38,671 nt of DNA from Cymbomonas tetramitiformis (lineage: Eukaryota; Chlorophyta; Pyramimonadophyceae; Pyramimonadales; Pyramimonadaceae), in the NCBI GenBank assembly GCA_001247695.2, contig LGRX02009796.1:1-38671 (forward strand). Reading direction: 5' to 3'. The notes beneath the pieces were generated by a model, which saw nothing but the letters and a program-made list of their open reading frames with translations, ran no database searches and was not told the origin of the DNA. Positions 22,395-32,477 of the stretch are shown piece after piece (within the stretch, counting starts at the first letter, position 1; every line of letters starts with the position of its first letter). Made by a program: the position numbers and the translations under genes.

Positions 22395-22636
22395 ATCGGC
22401 ATGGGACGCGCAGCAGTCCTCGCGGGCAATGGGATCCAAGTTGGGAGGCCATGGTTTCGGAGCAGGAAGAGGTGCTGCCGTACACCGTGTTGGACGAGCT
22501 GCATCCGGGAGGCACCACCGTGGTCACCAAGGATGAAGAGGCATGGTTGGACACTGAGCTCGACGCCACCTTTGGAGGGCACCCCGAGTTCACGAAGGAT
22601 GAGCTCTGGGACGGGAAAATGGTTATCGAGGAATAG
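21989..22636 (+). CDS. Unassigned ORF with acidic C-terminus
   Basis: The last 65 codons have a composition typical of real protein (KDEEAWLDTELDATFGG, FTKDELWDGKMVIEE). The upstream part is Gly/Cys/Trp-rich and doubtful. The stop codon falls inside the left inverted end of the 22629-23429 element, so the frame may have been truncated by that insertion or may terminate there by chance. Confidence 0.25.
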   Translation: MLDANRGGFIQSGRGRASHLGRNPAPYAQADSRPGFSNNITTRGRMLQGRARSLRGAGAAAQCAHRCWWEFELDARAEDAVVYTSSTLPGQAGRCWQEFKTFDTACCRTMGILGDTWGGCGWHAHCGGGAFLPVIDRHGTRSSPRGQWDPSWEAMVSEQEEVLPYTVLDELHPGGTTVVTKDEEAWLDTELDATFGGHPEFTKDELWDGKMVIEE

Positions 22637-23429
22637 AAAAGTGCATAATGGGGAATAGAAATTATGTCCTGTTTTTATGGAATAAATTTGTGACACAAGC
22701 ACATGCGTGTAATATCGCCGTTTGTATTATTTTCCCCCCACCCCACCTCTGTTCACTTGGTTATTGCAAACATGGGGAAGCCTCCGAAAAAGTACAACAG
22801 GGTGTGCCTTTCTTGCGACAACGGCGGGTGTCGTTGTACTATTGAACACACTGCGATGGTATGCCTTTTATTGTTCTCTATTCAAGAAAGAGGACACGGC
22901 AAAAGATTCTCCATCAAAAATGAACTTAGGCGCGAAGCCCTTGCTTTCCACTCCCTTGTACAGTTGTGTGTGACAGTTGAGGGCGCACTGATATCGTGAT
23001 ATGAACAATATCACTGCGAAGTTTCGTGAGAAGATTCTCACGAAAACCCTTATTATGCAAAAAAGCCGCAAGTGGTTGAAACCATCTCACACCGCACCAA
23101 CTTAGCTTGCAGTCGCGACTGAATGCTAAGCTGATGCGGTTGCGGATGGGGCCAATCGATAGCTCAAACGAAAGGTATTCACCTAATGAATACAAACGCT
23201 TTAGAATCGAATGGTGAAAAAAAATATGCTTCATGCTACATGCAAAAAATGTTTAGAAGAAGGGGGTGTGCCAGACGCAAAATATTGCACACGCTGAATC
23301 GCTTGCGCTTGTACCTCCGGGGTACCTAGTGATAGTTCATAGTACAAACGATAGATGGCATGTGACATATAATATATTCCCCCAAAATGGCCATAGTTTC
23401 TATTCCCCATTATGCACTTTTCTATTCCT
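22629..23429. mobile_element. 801-bp DNA transposon with 38-bp inverted ends
   Basis: 22629-22666 and 23392-23429 are reverse complements over 38 bp with a single mismatch. Each end carries the decamer GGAATAGAAA twice. I see no clear target-site duplication. The interior contains a short frame (from the ATG at 22772) with a CxxC...CxC...H pattern. The size suggests a deletion derivative of a longer element. Confidence 0.8.
22772..22999 (+). CDS. Short zinc-binding-like ORF inside transposon
   Basis: The frame starts MGKPPKKYNRVCLSCDNG and continues with CRCTIEH, giving C-x2-C...C-x-C-x3-H spacing plausible for a zinc site after a basic N-terminus. A possible donor (ATG then GTATGC) lies at about 22859, so it may be the first exon of a transposon-encoded DNA-binding protein whose remainder is lost. 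The family is not recognised. Confidence 0.35.
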   Translation: MGKPPKKYNRVCLSCDNGGCRCTIEHTAMVCLLLFSIQERGHGKRFSIKNELRREALAFHSLVQLCVTVEGALIS

Positions 23430-23630
23430 AAATCATTATGCTACCCATTTTTACCCTGCATCAAATTGATATGACAGGAGCGGGAATTGATCCTTCCTTG
23501 CTGAGGTGTAGTGAGCCGTGTACAAATCATACCCTTGCACAGATACGCACACATGCGAGATATCATATCTGTGGATAAATAAAGACTGCTAAATGCTACC
23601 TTTGCCATACCGTGGTTTGTCATTCGGATC

Positions 23631-24032
23631 TTATGGCCAGTCATCCGAAGCTACCGGAGACATCGACTGAGGTGGACGGAGTTGTGATCCTGAGTTATGC
23701 TTGACACACATAACTAAAACGAATTTCACATTAGTACGTGGCGAATCCACTCTGAATCGACAGATGTTCGTCAAAGCGCGCGTACTGGACCAAAAAGTGA
23801 GGAGTTGAGCAGACCGGTTGAGGATTATAAGTCCAATTCCGTTAAGCAGGGCCACTCCGTTTGCATTAAAACAAGCCCCCGGTGAAATAACTCCGGAAAC
23901 ATCGGGCTCCCCGTTGCCGCCTATGATCCTCCAAAGTAGCTTCAGGAGGGGAGGAAGGGTTGGGTGCACTATATAAGGCCGAGTATCGTTCGTTAAATCG
24001 TCGATCATCGTTCGCAAAGGCGTCGACGGCAA
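23631..24032 (-). CDS. Hypothetical 133-codon ORF
   Basis: A single open frame with ordinary composition and a hydrophobic middle (GVALLNGIGLIILNRSAQLL). No domain is recognised and no splice sites are obvious. Just outside it, at about 24068-24148, is a 39-bp direct duplication (TGAAATACGATACGCAATTC). Confidence 0.2.
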   Translation of the reverse strand: MPSTPLRTMIDDLTNDTRPYIVHPTLPPLLKLLWRIIGGNGEPDVSGVISPGACFNANGVALLNGIGLIILNRSAQLLTFWSSTRALTNICRFRVDSPRTNVKFVLVMCVKHNSGSQLRPPQSMSPVASDDWP

Positions 24033-24341
24033 GCGCTAAAATATCCGTAACGTAAACCTCGGATACCTTGAATCGTCACTCTGAAATACGATACGCAATT
24101 CATGGAACCTTGAAACGTCACTCTGAAATACGATACGCAATTCATGGGGGCTACATCCTAAGAACTGTAAGGCTAAATGCCTAAGGTGAGGGTTTAAAGT
24201 GGACTCAGTTTCCCCCAATATCCTAAAACACCATGAGGGACGCCTCACATCGGTGTAAGAAGACTGGTACCAGCAGCAGCAACAACAACAAAGACATCAA
24301 AGACATATAAAAGGTATGCCCGTTGTGAGGTCACAACTCTC

Positions 24342-25188
24342 TTAACCTCTTAGCCGGTAGCCGTTACGATATCGTAACAAACCACCCGCGGTCCTTTTGG
24401 TTTCGCATGCACGTGTGCTCACCAAAAAGGGTTAGATGAACTCTAGACATGATACAACCTAGGGTATGTGTGCATAGTGAGCATGCATGCATCACTCCAT
24501 TGCAGATTTGTATGGGATACACATACACTCTTATCATATTCATAACAATTTGAACCGACAATAATGCTTTTTATAGCCAATTTTGAAACGGAAATCGGCT
24601 CAAACCTGCATGATTTAGACAATTTTGACATTGATATGAATGTGCATGACCAGATATGTTCAGGGTATGCCACATTCAACCATCACATATCGATATATGG
24701 GTGCTAAGGGCTATACATCCTCGCTTATATGTGAAATACACGCAGACTAATCGCTTAAGTATGGAAACCATTGCTTAAGTATGAAAAACATTGAAGAATC
24801 GCATGTTTTTTCATGTTTTTTTCGTAAAAAGGCCACGTATATCGAGATGTAGGCACATTTAACTCAACATATGACTGACAAAGGTTTAAACATGGCCAAG
24901 GCCGATAGCATCGTACTAACGGCAACCGCTTAAGAGACCTTAGGCGACCAAGAATCGCTTTTGCGTAAAATCGATTGCTAAAATTTGGAGAAGTTTTGCT
25001 TGTATAATCGGTATATCTCACGATATATATGCCATAGATGTTCATACAATAGCTCAATTTGTAGTTGCGATAGGTGTCGAAAACATATATAATCATCGTG
25101 GCATGCTTATGTATGTGAGCACCACACCCGCTTCCCACACAAAACATGCATTTTTGACCGAAAATAGCGTTACCGGCTAAGAGGTTAA
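24342..25188. mobile_element. piggyBac-like MITE A, TTAA-flanked
   Basis: TTAA at 24342-24345 and 25185-25188 flank an 839-bp body (24346-25184). Its ends are perfect 14-bp inverted repeats, CCTCTTAGCCGGTA and its complement. TTAA duplication with ends starting CC is the hallmark of the piggyBac superfamily. No transposase frame is present. Its right TTAA is the left TTAA of the next element. Confidence 0.75.
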
Positions 25189-26027
25189 CCCCTATGGAGC
25201 GGTTTGTACCGTATACTGTACGAACACTTTGACCACTCAGATCATAGTACATTCACAGCTCGAACTGACAAGACTCGTTGCAATCGCACATCCAAGCTTC
25301 GCACGCCCACCGCGATAGGTATCATTAATGCTCAAGAATGTTTTTTGCACATATTCCTATTATATATACCTTACGCACGGGGCATTTCGTTGTGAGCGAA
25401 TCCCCAAAGTTGCTCGAGTCATGGGATGTAATATGTGTAAAATCTATCCTAAAGTGTGAGAAATCGCGGTGTTGGTGGCATACATCGACATGGGTATGCC
25501 GGTTCAATGGTTTGTATCATATCACATCACCATGCACTTCATACGGGCCATATATACGTTCCCGATATTCATTTATTGCTAAAAACACTCCATTTACGCC
25601 TTAAGTATGGAAAACATTGTAAAACTAATGTTTTTTTTCTTGTTTTTTGGTGTTTTTTTCGCCTACTTGCTTGAATATTTCGATATATCGACGCGTTTGG
25701 CCAAAAAGATCATTACCTATTCCAAAACATGAATAAAGGAGATTGTTTTATGGTCATGGGATGACTTATTACTCGATTATGCGGTTGCGAGAACTCAAAT
25801 TTCACAAATTTGGTTCCTGGAACGGCATGCTTTTTGCTTGTATATTGTCGATATATCGTTGTATATATCATGTGCGCATGCATGCAATAACTCAACATGA
25901 CCGTCTATGGGTTGTGGAACATATCTCGAATCTCGTGCACCTAACATGATACCATATACCACGAACACAGTGCATTTGTAAAATATATGTTTTTCGCAAA
26001 AGGTTCCATCCGCTCCATAGGGGTTAA
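25185..26027. mobile_element. piggyBac-like MITE B, TTAA-flanked
   Basis: TTAA at 25185-25188 and 26024-26027 flank an 835-bp body (25189-26023) with perfect 14-bp inverted ends, CCCCTATGGAGCGG. Its length is almost that of element A, and interior words such as CTTAAGTATGGAAAACATTG followed by a T-rich run are shared. The two are therefore relatives with diverged tips. No transposase is present. Confidence 0.75.
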
Positions 26028-26059
26028 GAGGGGAGATCTGTCAGGGTTATGACCGATGA

Positions 26060-26150
26060 CACATGTGTCATACATGTCATACATGCCATACCTGTCATAC
26101 CTGTCAGACATGTCATACCATGTCATGTCATGTCGTGTCATGTCATATAT
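26060..26150. repeat. TGTCATAC/TGTCATG short tandem repeat
   Basis: Imperfect 10-bp units (CATACATGTCATACCTGT) grade into 5-bp TGTCA units. Located directly outside element B; no function inferred. Confidence 0.8.
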
Positions 26151-26229
26151 TATAATGACAGACAGTCGTCAGTACGGTCGACTATGACATGTACAGTCAT
26201 ATCATCTGTCATTTACTCAAGGTGAGACT

Positions 26230-27170
26230 TGAGTGACACCTGTCATCGAGAGGCCAGGTTGTGGACTCGAGATGGCAAAGCAAGATGAAGTCTTGAAGAA
26301 CCGAAAGTGTTCGGAGAAAACTCATCTTCGCTTCAAGCATGTTCTGAACAAGCATGCGAGTATCATATGGCTTATTCGTTCAGCCGATACCGATTGTTCA
26401 ACCAATGCCTTGGGTTCACAACCCAATTGTGGTGGCATCTATGAGATGCGGGGCATTGCGTAAATGAGGTAGCGTTGAGCTACAACAGTCACTTCTTGAG
26501 AAGCACTGCACTCGTATCCACACAGACGTTGCGTGAGCTATTAACGTTCCATAATAGCCTCGCTTGTATTATATCTATTCGCTTGCTAGCGAAGCCCTAT
26601 CACCATGCGACATGCCCACGTAGGCAATGCGACACTTTGTAGGTGAAACGTTTGACCTAATTAACACTATGAAAACCTAGTGCAACAGGGTAGATTAATG
26701 AAGAGATTGAAGTATTCGCCATATATTAGAAGGAAATAATGTTCATTAGAAGGTATTATGAACGATAGGAAGCATCCCCGCACATATTCGGTGACTGGAA
26801 GCAGATATTAAATTCTCGCTTCGTGTGGCGGAAGCGGGAATGACGGAAGCGGGAAACCGCATCCGCAAAACGGCATTCCCTTCGGTATCCCGCCGAAGGG
26901 AAAGCTAAGAAATACTAATAACAGCAACTGAAACATGTTTTCAACGTTGTATGTGCGCATCTGTGTTTCATTTGGTGATTTGGTTCACGCCCGCTTCGAG
27001 CCCCGCGGCGGAAACGTGGACGCGGTTGACATCCGCGTTTCCGCTAAAGGTGACAGTGCACTGTCAGATGCTCCGAATTACTTTCTTATATTCATATGAC
27101 ATGGCTGATATGCTCATGCTGTGCAGTATGAGTCGTTGCTGGGCGTGAGTCGAGATGGCTGGCTCGAATC
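26230..27170. other. Non-coding interval with hairpins
   Basis: I see no gene except a doubtful 76-codon ORF at 26233-26463. Three stem-loops stand out: CCCTTCGG/CCGAAGGG at about 26878-26900; GCGGAAACG/CGTTTCCGC at about 27006-27042; and a 13-bp interrupted stem GGCGTGA...TCACGCC at about 27142-27175. None has a tRNA or U-run terminator layout. Confidence 0.45.
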
Positions 27171-27177
27171 ACGCCCA

Positions 27178-28296
27178 TCACCCCCGCTCACAAGAACCGT
27201 CCAACATCCTGAATCCTGAACGGATCTTGCGCGCAACAAAAACGTGTTGTTCCCAACACTTATTAGAATTCATATGCAAAGTAATGCTGTGTTTGGTATA
27301 CGACGTTAGCATCCCGAAAACAACAACCGCTGGATAGCGACTCGTATGGGGCACGGTCAATTTTATCACTGCTTTCACGAAAAAAAAGAAGAAGCCCTCA
27401 GCGGTTTCGTAATCGTCGTTGGCCTCGTCGTCCCAGGCCTCCGACTGCTCGTAATTATCAGAAATATTGCTCTCTCCAAGTGGAGAGTCATCTGCTGGCT
27501 CCTCGAACGAATCAACTCCAGGCTCGAGGGGAGCATCGGAGTGAGAAACTCCCAAGTGGGGTAGAGAAACAGCGGATTCCGAAAAATACTCTTCTTCACT
27601 AAAATCTGACTCGTCCCAGTACCCTGGAGGGTTCTGAGACCCATCATTCTCGCCCTCAAAATCAGACTCGTCCCAGTACCCTGGAGGGTTCTGGGAGTCA
27701 TCTTGATCATCTACCGAACCGCAAAGAGCATCCACATGATCGGTCGAAAAATCATCGGGGCTCTGAAAAGCAGTAGCGCCAGCAGCAAAGGACCCTGCCG
27801 GCCGAGAGTCGAGATAGCGATGAATAACTTCACGCTGCACAATAGTGCGAGCGTGCTCCCTCGGCTCAGCGCGAGCCAAGGGGGTCCGTGGCAAATTCTG
27901 CGGAATGAATGCTGTTTGCGTAAAAACATCGGACCCAAGATCGACGAGCGAAACTTGGGTCTCACAGTCAGCTGAGAGCACAGAGGTGGGTTGGTAGTGC
28001 GTCGATAAAATCGCACCACCAACCCCAACGCCCTCAGACGCAATAGAAATCTGCAAAATGACTGGCGGGGTCTCCAAACAATCTGGCCCAATCGAAATGC
28101 CCACGCCAGGGACTGGAGAAGCGGAAACAGCGGCTGCAGCGCTCTGATAAAAAGAAATCACGCCGCGCAACATGGAGCAAACTGTCAGCAACTTCCGATG
28201 CCCCAGAGATGCCCCCTTCTCCAACTTACTGTCCGCCGATGCCAGGAGAGCCACCGCCTCTCCCAGGGTGCCAGGCAAAGAAACAACTTCCGGCAT
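27178..28296 (-). CDS. Hypothetical acidic protein with duplicated repeat
   Basis: A 372-codon frame starting MPEVVSLPGTLGEAVALLAS. The first ~200 residues look like ordinary globular protein with no family I recognise. A 57-bp duplication then encodes two copies of SQNPPGYWDESDF, followed by a strongly acidic tail (DDSPLGESNISDNYEQSEAW). Near residue 310 a run of Phe codons (27380-27395 region) plus CAG looks like a polypyrimidine tract and 3' splice site, so the last ~60 codons may not belong to the protein. Possible roles (transcriptional activator, element-encoded protein) cannot be separated. Confidence 0.4.
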   Translation of the reverse strand: MPEVVSLPGTLGEAVALLASADSKLEKGASLGHRKLLTVCSMLRGVISFYQSAAAAVSASPVPGVGISIGPDCLETPPVILQISIASEGVGVGGAILSTHYQPTSVLSADCETQVSLVDLGSDVFTQTAFIPQNLPRTPLARAEPREHARTIVQREVIHRYLDSRPAGSFAAGATAFQSPDDFSTDHVDALCGSVDDQDDSQNPPGYWDESDFEGENDGSQNPPGYWDESDFSEEEYFSESAVSLPHLGVSHSDAPLEPGVDSFEEPADDSPLGESNISDNYEQSEAWDDEANDDYETAEGFFFFFVKAVIKLTVPHTSRYPAVVVFGMLTSYTKHSITLHMNSNKCWEQHVFVARKIRSGFRMLDGSCERG

Positions 28297-28709
28297 CTAA
28301 GCTAGTCGCACGCCTCCCCCACCATAGGTGCTATCCTGAATAAATCGTGGGCGGGTGAATCACACCCGGACTGAAACGAACGGAAATAAGCTAAATATGA
28401 CCGTCCATACAATCAGAAAAATAAACACTCGAAGGTGAGTGGGCTCATAACCTGCTAGAAAAGCAGTCTCAGGCAATGAGATGTGCGAGCAAGGGATGAA
28501 CCGAAAGCCACGAGAATAACATTAGATGGAATATAAGGTTATTCTCTAGGAACTATCACGTGTGACCCACCAAAGGTGACAGACCGGGATATCGATATCG
28601 AGGTCGATCTCGACTGTCGATACCGATATTCCAGCAAAAGAAAAAGAGACACCCGTTTTCGGGGTGTGGGGCTTTGTGAGTCCCCATGACTCTTCTCCCA
28701 TCCTTTCTC

Positions 28710-30870
28710 TTAATCCGGTTCGGTGTCCACTTTTTTCCTATATAATCTGTTAAGGCTAACTGCATATCCCGTAGCGAGGTCATGTATCTTTCTGAGTACA
28801 GTAGAAACTCTATTACTTTTTTAATTATATAATGAATTTCTTTAAAAAATCGTTGTAAAGATAAATTTCGAATCAATTATTGAAATATGACAGGTTGGCG
28901 TGAAAAGATAAAAGATAAGCCAAAAATTAAATAATGGATCTCGTCTTTTCACAGCTGGTAAACGTAGAGATAAAGTACGCATTTAATTCTGCGCCTCGGA
29001 CGGACGTGGCTGGGCAAAAAATGGTAAAGCGAAAAACAAACTCGGTACACGCTAAAAGATTGCTGCAAGCGCCATTTTCGAAATATCTTGCACGCATATA
29101 CGGCTCTGTGCGCGGGCTCCGGCCAGGCACGCGCGTTTCGCTATCCCCTGCTAAGGCGGGATGTACCGACAGGGTCCCGACAAGGTGGGTATGTTTCTAA
29201 CCATTTTCGACCATGTTGAATCCGATGACGACGTCCGTTTTTACCGATTAGAGCCGTATAGGGCCCCACGCCCCCACGCCGTGCTCAAGGTGGGCCTAGG
29301 CAAATCCACCTGAACGCAGACACACCGTTACGTCGGCGATGATGCTTAAAAAATCAAGCACGTTTTAGTAACTCCAAGATATCAATGCAGGAATTTCGGG
29401 GCCGCTATCGACTAATAATTCTATAACGATTATATCGACCAATTTTAGATCTGATCGTTATAGAGTTGCCGATGAGGCAGTTTGTTTTATCCGGACAAGC
29501 AAGGGCCGATCAAGACAAACAAAAACCACAATATTTAACGCGGTAACCGCATTTCAAGGCTTGCAAAGATAACAATAAAGTTCGAATCTAAATAATTGAA
29601 ATGGCGGAGCTCAAACATAAAGATAAGGATAAATTTCAAAAATATATAATTGATGTGTCCCAAAAAGTTTTACATTTCAATTAGTTTTTCACTTGCACGA
29701 AAAACAATAAAAAACAATAAAGTTTCTACTGTAGGTGGAGTGCTTCCTGTTTGTCGAATCCTAGGTGTTTGGTCAGAATCTTCTCCGTGTGTTCATATAT
29801 TGTACCCGTGTTCCCGAATACCATCACATGTAGCGTCACCTTGTACCCGTACAATTCTAATAGCTTTACCAATGGTGCATACTTCGTATATTTCGTTTTT
29901 AGCGCCTCTTCCCAGCTCATTTCATCCGTATAGGTTACCTCAATTAGGTGTATATGCCCGGCATCTGCCATTGCTTTTTGGTGTGTGTACCCCGGCTGCT
30001 TGTTTCCTTTCTCGGTTCCTTCTAGCATTACTATGTCCACGAAGTGCGGTATGGTGTCCTTTCCATGTTCCGGTGCCGGGTGGTTCCTTCCATCCATTCT
30101 GCATTACCCTCTTGTGAGTAGGAAGTCTTCTATTGGTCTGCCTGCATTCATCCCGGACCCTCTCTTCCCCGCATGGGTCCTTATTATGCATCCCCCTTTC
30201 CTGCCTTTATTCATACCCATTGCTATCATTTTGGTGGTCTCGTCCGACCTGCTTATTACCATGTTCCTTATTTCCCTTTCCGTACATCCCCCTAGTACAT
30301 GGGCCGTGCGTATGAAACCCCCTGCATTCACTTGCCCAGGCATCCCGCAACATTTACACTTTCGTGTCCGCATCCCTCTTCTCCACTTTTTATAGGGGCC
30401 CGCCGGCAGTTTGTTCGCTCTACATCTTAATAGAACTGTCACATCGTGCTCATTCAGGTATTCGTTCCCCTTTTTCCGGTACTCGTTGGAGAGTTTGTGT
30501 ATGGTTGTGTCCCCCTTCAGGTGTTGCATGTATTTCTCCGGCGTCTCCTGTACTGCTACCCTTATCTTTCCCATCGAGGCCCTCCTCCATTCCCCGGCGA
30601 GTCGTGCTTCCCTTTGTGCTACCGCCTGCTGCTGTGCCATTTCTTGTATTGTCACCAGTTCCTCCTGTGCTTCCTCTTGTTGCTGGGCCATTGCAGCCAG
30701 CTCATCTTCTTCCTCCTGTTGTGTCTCCATGTGTACGTCCCGGGTTTCTGGTAGCCCTGTTTCTCGCGTTTCCTGCAGCTCGGCATGTTGTTGGGCATCC
30801 AGTGGCTCATCGACACGGAATTTCAGGTTAAGCTTGCGTGCAATTGTTTTTGCCGTTGAGACACGACGAC
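28710..30870 (-). pseudogene. R2-like non-LTR retrotransposon, C-terminal end (REL endonuclease)
   Basis: Reading down the minus strand from about 30870: a Gln/Glu-rich coiled coil (METQQEEEDEL at 30730); a zinc-knuckle-like CKCC...HVLGGC; an R-S-D motif where R2-type enzymes have RHD; then the restriction-like endonuclease core PHFVDIVML...HIHLIEVTY...KTKYTKY and a G-x-T-G-x-IYEHTEKIL tail. An in-frame TAA at 30104-30106 interrupts it. A 933-bp element (28799-29731) splits it near the end. Past that insertion the frame resumes with LLRKIHDLATGYAVSLNRLY and stops at 28710-28712. No reverse transcriptase is present, so the copy is 5'-truncated and dead. Confidence 0.7.
28797..29733. mobile_element. 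933-bp TA-flanked Tc1/mariner-pogo-type MITE
   Basis: Inverted ends CAGTAGAAACT at 28799 and its complement ending at 29731 are flanked by TA at 28797-28798 and 29732-29733. Inside, about 29420-29475 carries CTATAACGA...TCGTTATAGAG, a pattern I associate with pogo-like elements. No transposase ORF. It sits inside the retrotransposon reading frame, and removing it with one TA restores that frame. Confidence 0.8.
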
Positions 30871-30942
30871 ATCATCCAGACGCCACGTAGACGTTAAAAG
30901 TCGGGCAGCGACATCGACACGGAAAGCGAAAAATTATTCATC

Positions 30943-31022
30943 CTTATAACTGGTCAGCGGCGACGCGACAGCGACATGCGACACGATGCGACATGCGACA
31001 AATTCCCAAAACCAGTTATAAG
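30943..31022. repeat. 80-bp mini inverted-repeat element
   Basis: CTTATAACTGGT at 30943-30954 is the exact reverse complement of 31011-31022. The 56-bp interior is a GCGACA/ATGCGACA repeat. It lies just beyond the 5' break of the retrotransposon fragment and may mark the junction. Confidence 0.6.
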
Positions 31023-31719
31023 AACGGCCCTGAGAATTGCAATTCAATTCGCTCGCGCGAGGCCAAATTCGAACGAAATGAAAACTCAATTCGGCAGCGA
31101 CTCAATTCGTTCGGCTGACTGTACAACAAGGATATTCGATTCATACCCAACCAAAATTGGCGCTCGCAGACTTCACCAGTAACATCGGAGGTTTGCAACA
31201 AGATGGATATTTTATGTCCACATTGGACTACACTAGCGAAAGAATTGGCTGCCGAATTTTGCGTGAAACTCTCTGTCGCGTTGGCGCTTGCCAATCGGGC
31301 AGTTCGAGTTCCCCCACCGCGCTGGCGTGGCGTGTAATTCTGAAGGGACAGGGTACGGGCGCTGGGAACTCTTCGAATTGTCCTGATGACTGCATGTCAC
31401 GGTTGCGTCTATCGCTATCGCATGAGACACGGTGATGACACTGTCGTTGCGGTTTCGCGCAGTCGAAACTAAATTAATTGTTAACTCAATCCTCGTTCGC
31501 CACAAAAGAGATAGCGGTTTTTTGCAAGAGCCAGTTCTAGGTAACGAATCCCTTCGCCCCATAGGGCGAACAGCCAGTATGCCTGCCAAGTTTAGTGAAA
31601 GCATCGTGGTCAGTGACATCCATATATATCTTGTTGTGTATATGTTGCCGAAGCAGCCAAAGGCAGTCCTCAAGCTGGTCGTCTTTCACCTGCCATAACA
31701 CATAGAACCTTCACTGCCA

Positions 31720-32450
31720 AAAAACACTCTTGCGCAAGGGAGGGGGAGGGGTACCATGAGAGTGAGGTCACAGGGTGATAGCCCACACCTGGTTGGGAGG
31801 CTCTGCACACCTGAGAGGTGCAAACTGAATAGGGGTGACAAGGGTCAATTGGAAGTGCACAAAAGCACTCGTGTGCAAGGAAGGGGGAGGGGTACCATGA
31901 GAGTGAGGTCACAGGGTGATAGCCCACCCCTAGTTGGGAGGCTCTGCACACCTGAGAGGTGCAAACTGAATAGGGGTGACAAGGGTCAATTGGAATTGCA
32001 CAAAAGCACTCTTGCGCAAGGGAGGGGGAGGGGTACCATGAGAGTGAGGTCATAGGGTGATAGCCCACCCCTAGTTGGGAGGCTCTGCACACCTGAGAGG
32101 TGCAAACTGAATAGGGGTGACAAGGGTCAATTGGAATTGCACAAAAGCACTCTTGCGCAAGGGAGGGGGGAGGGGTACCATGAGAGTGAGGTCATAGGGT
32201 GATAGCCCACCCCTAGTTGGGAGGCTCTGCACACCTGAGAGGTGCAAACTGAATAGGGGTGACAAGGGTCAATTGGAATTGCACAAAAGCACTCTTGCGC
32301 AAGGGAGAGGGGGAGGGGTACCATGAGAGTGAGGTCACAGGGTGATAGCCCACCCCTAGTTGGGAGGCTCTGCACACCTGAGAGGTGCAAACTGAATAGG
32401 GGTGACAAGGGTCAATTGGATTTGCACAAAAGCACTCTTGTGCAAGGGTA
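31720..32450. repeat. 141-143-bp minisatellite, five copies
   Basis: The anchor GTACCATGAGAG recurs at 31751, 31892, 32033, 32175 and 32318, and a sixth partial copy ends at about 32450. Each unit carries the palindrome CTTGCGCAAG (or a variant). Copies are 95% or more alike; the small length changes are in a G-run. ORFs through it are not multiples of three in phase and are artefacts. Confidence 0.9.
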
Positions 32451-32477
32451 CCTGGTTGGTGTGTTTCTTCTTTCGGT

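Noticed and set aside
27142..27175. tRNA or small RNA gene
   Set aside because: One long stem-loop only; no cloverleaf arms, no anticodon layout and no T-run.
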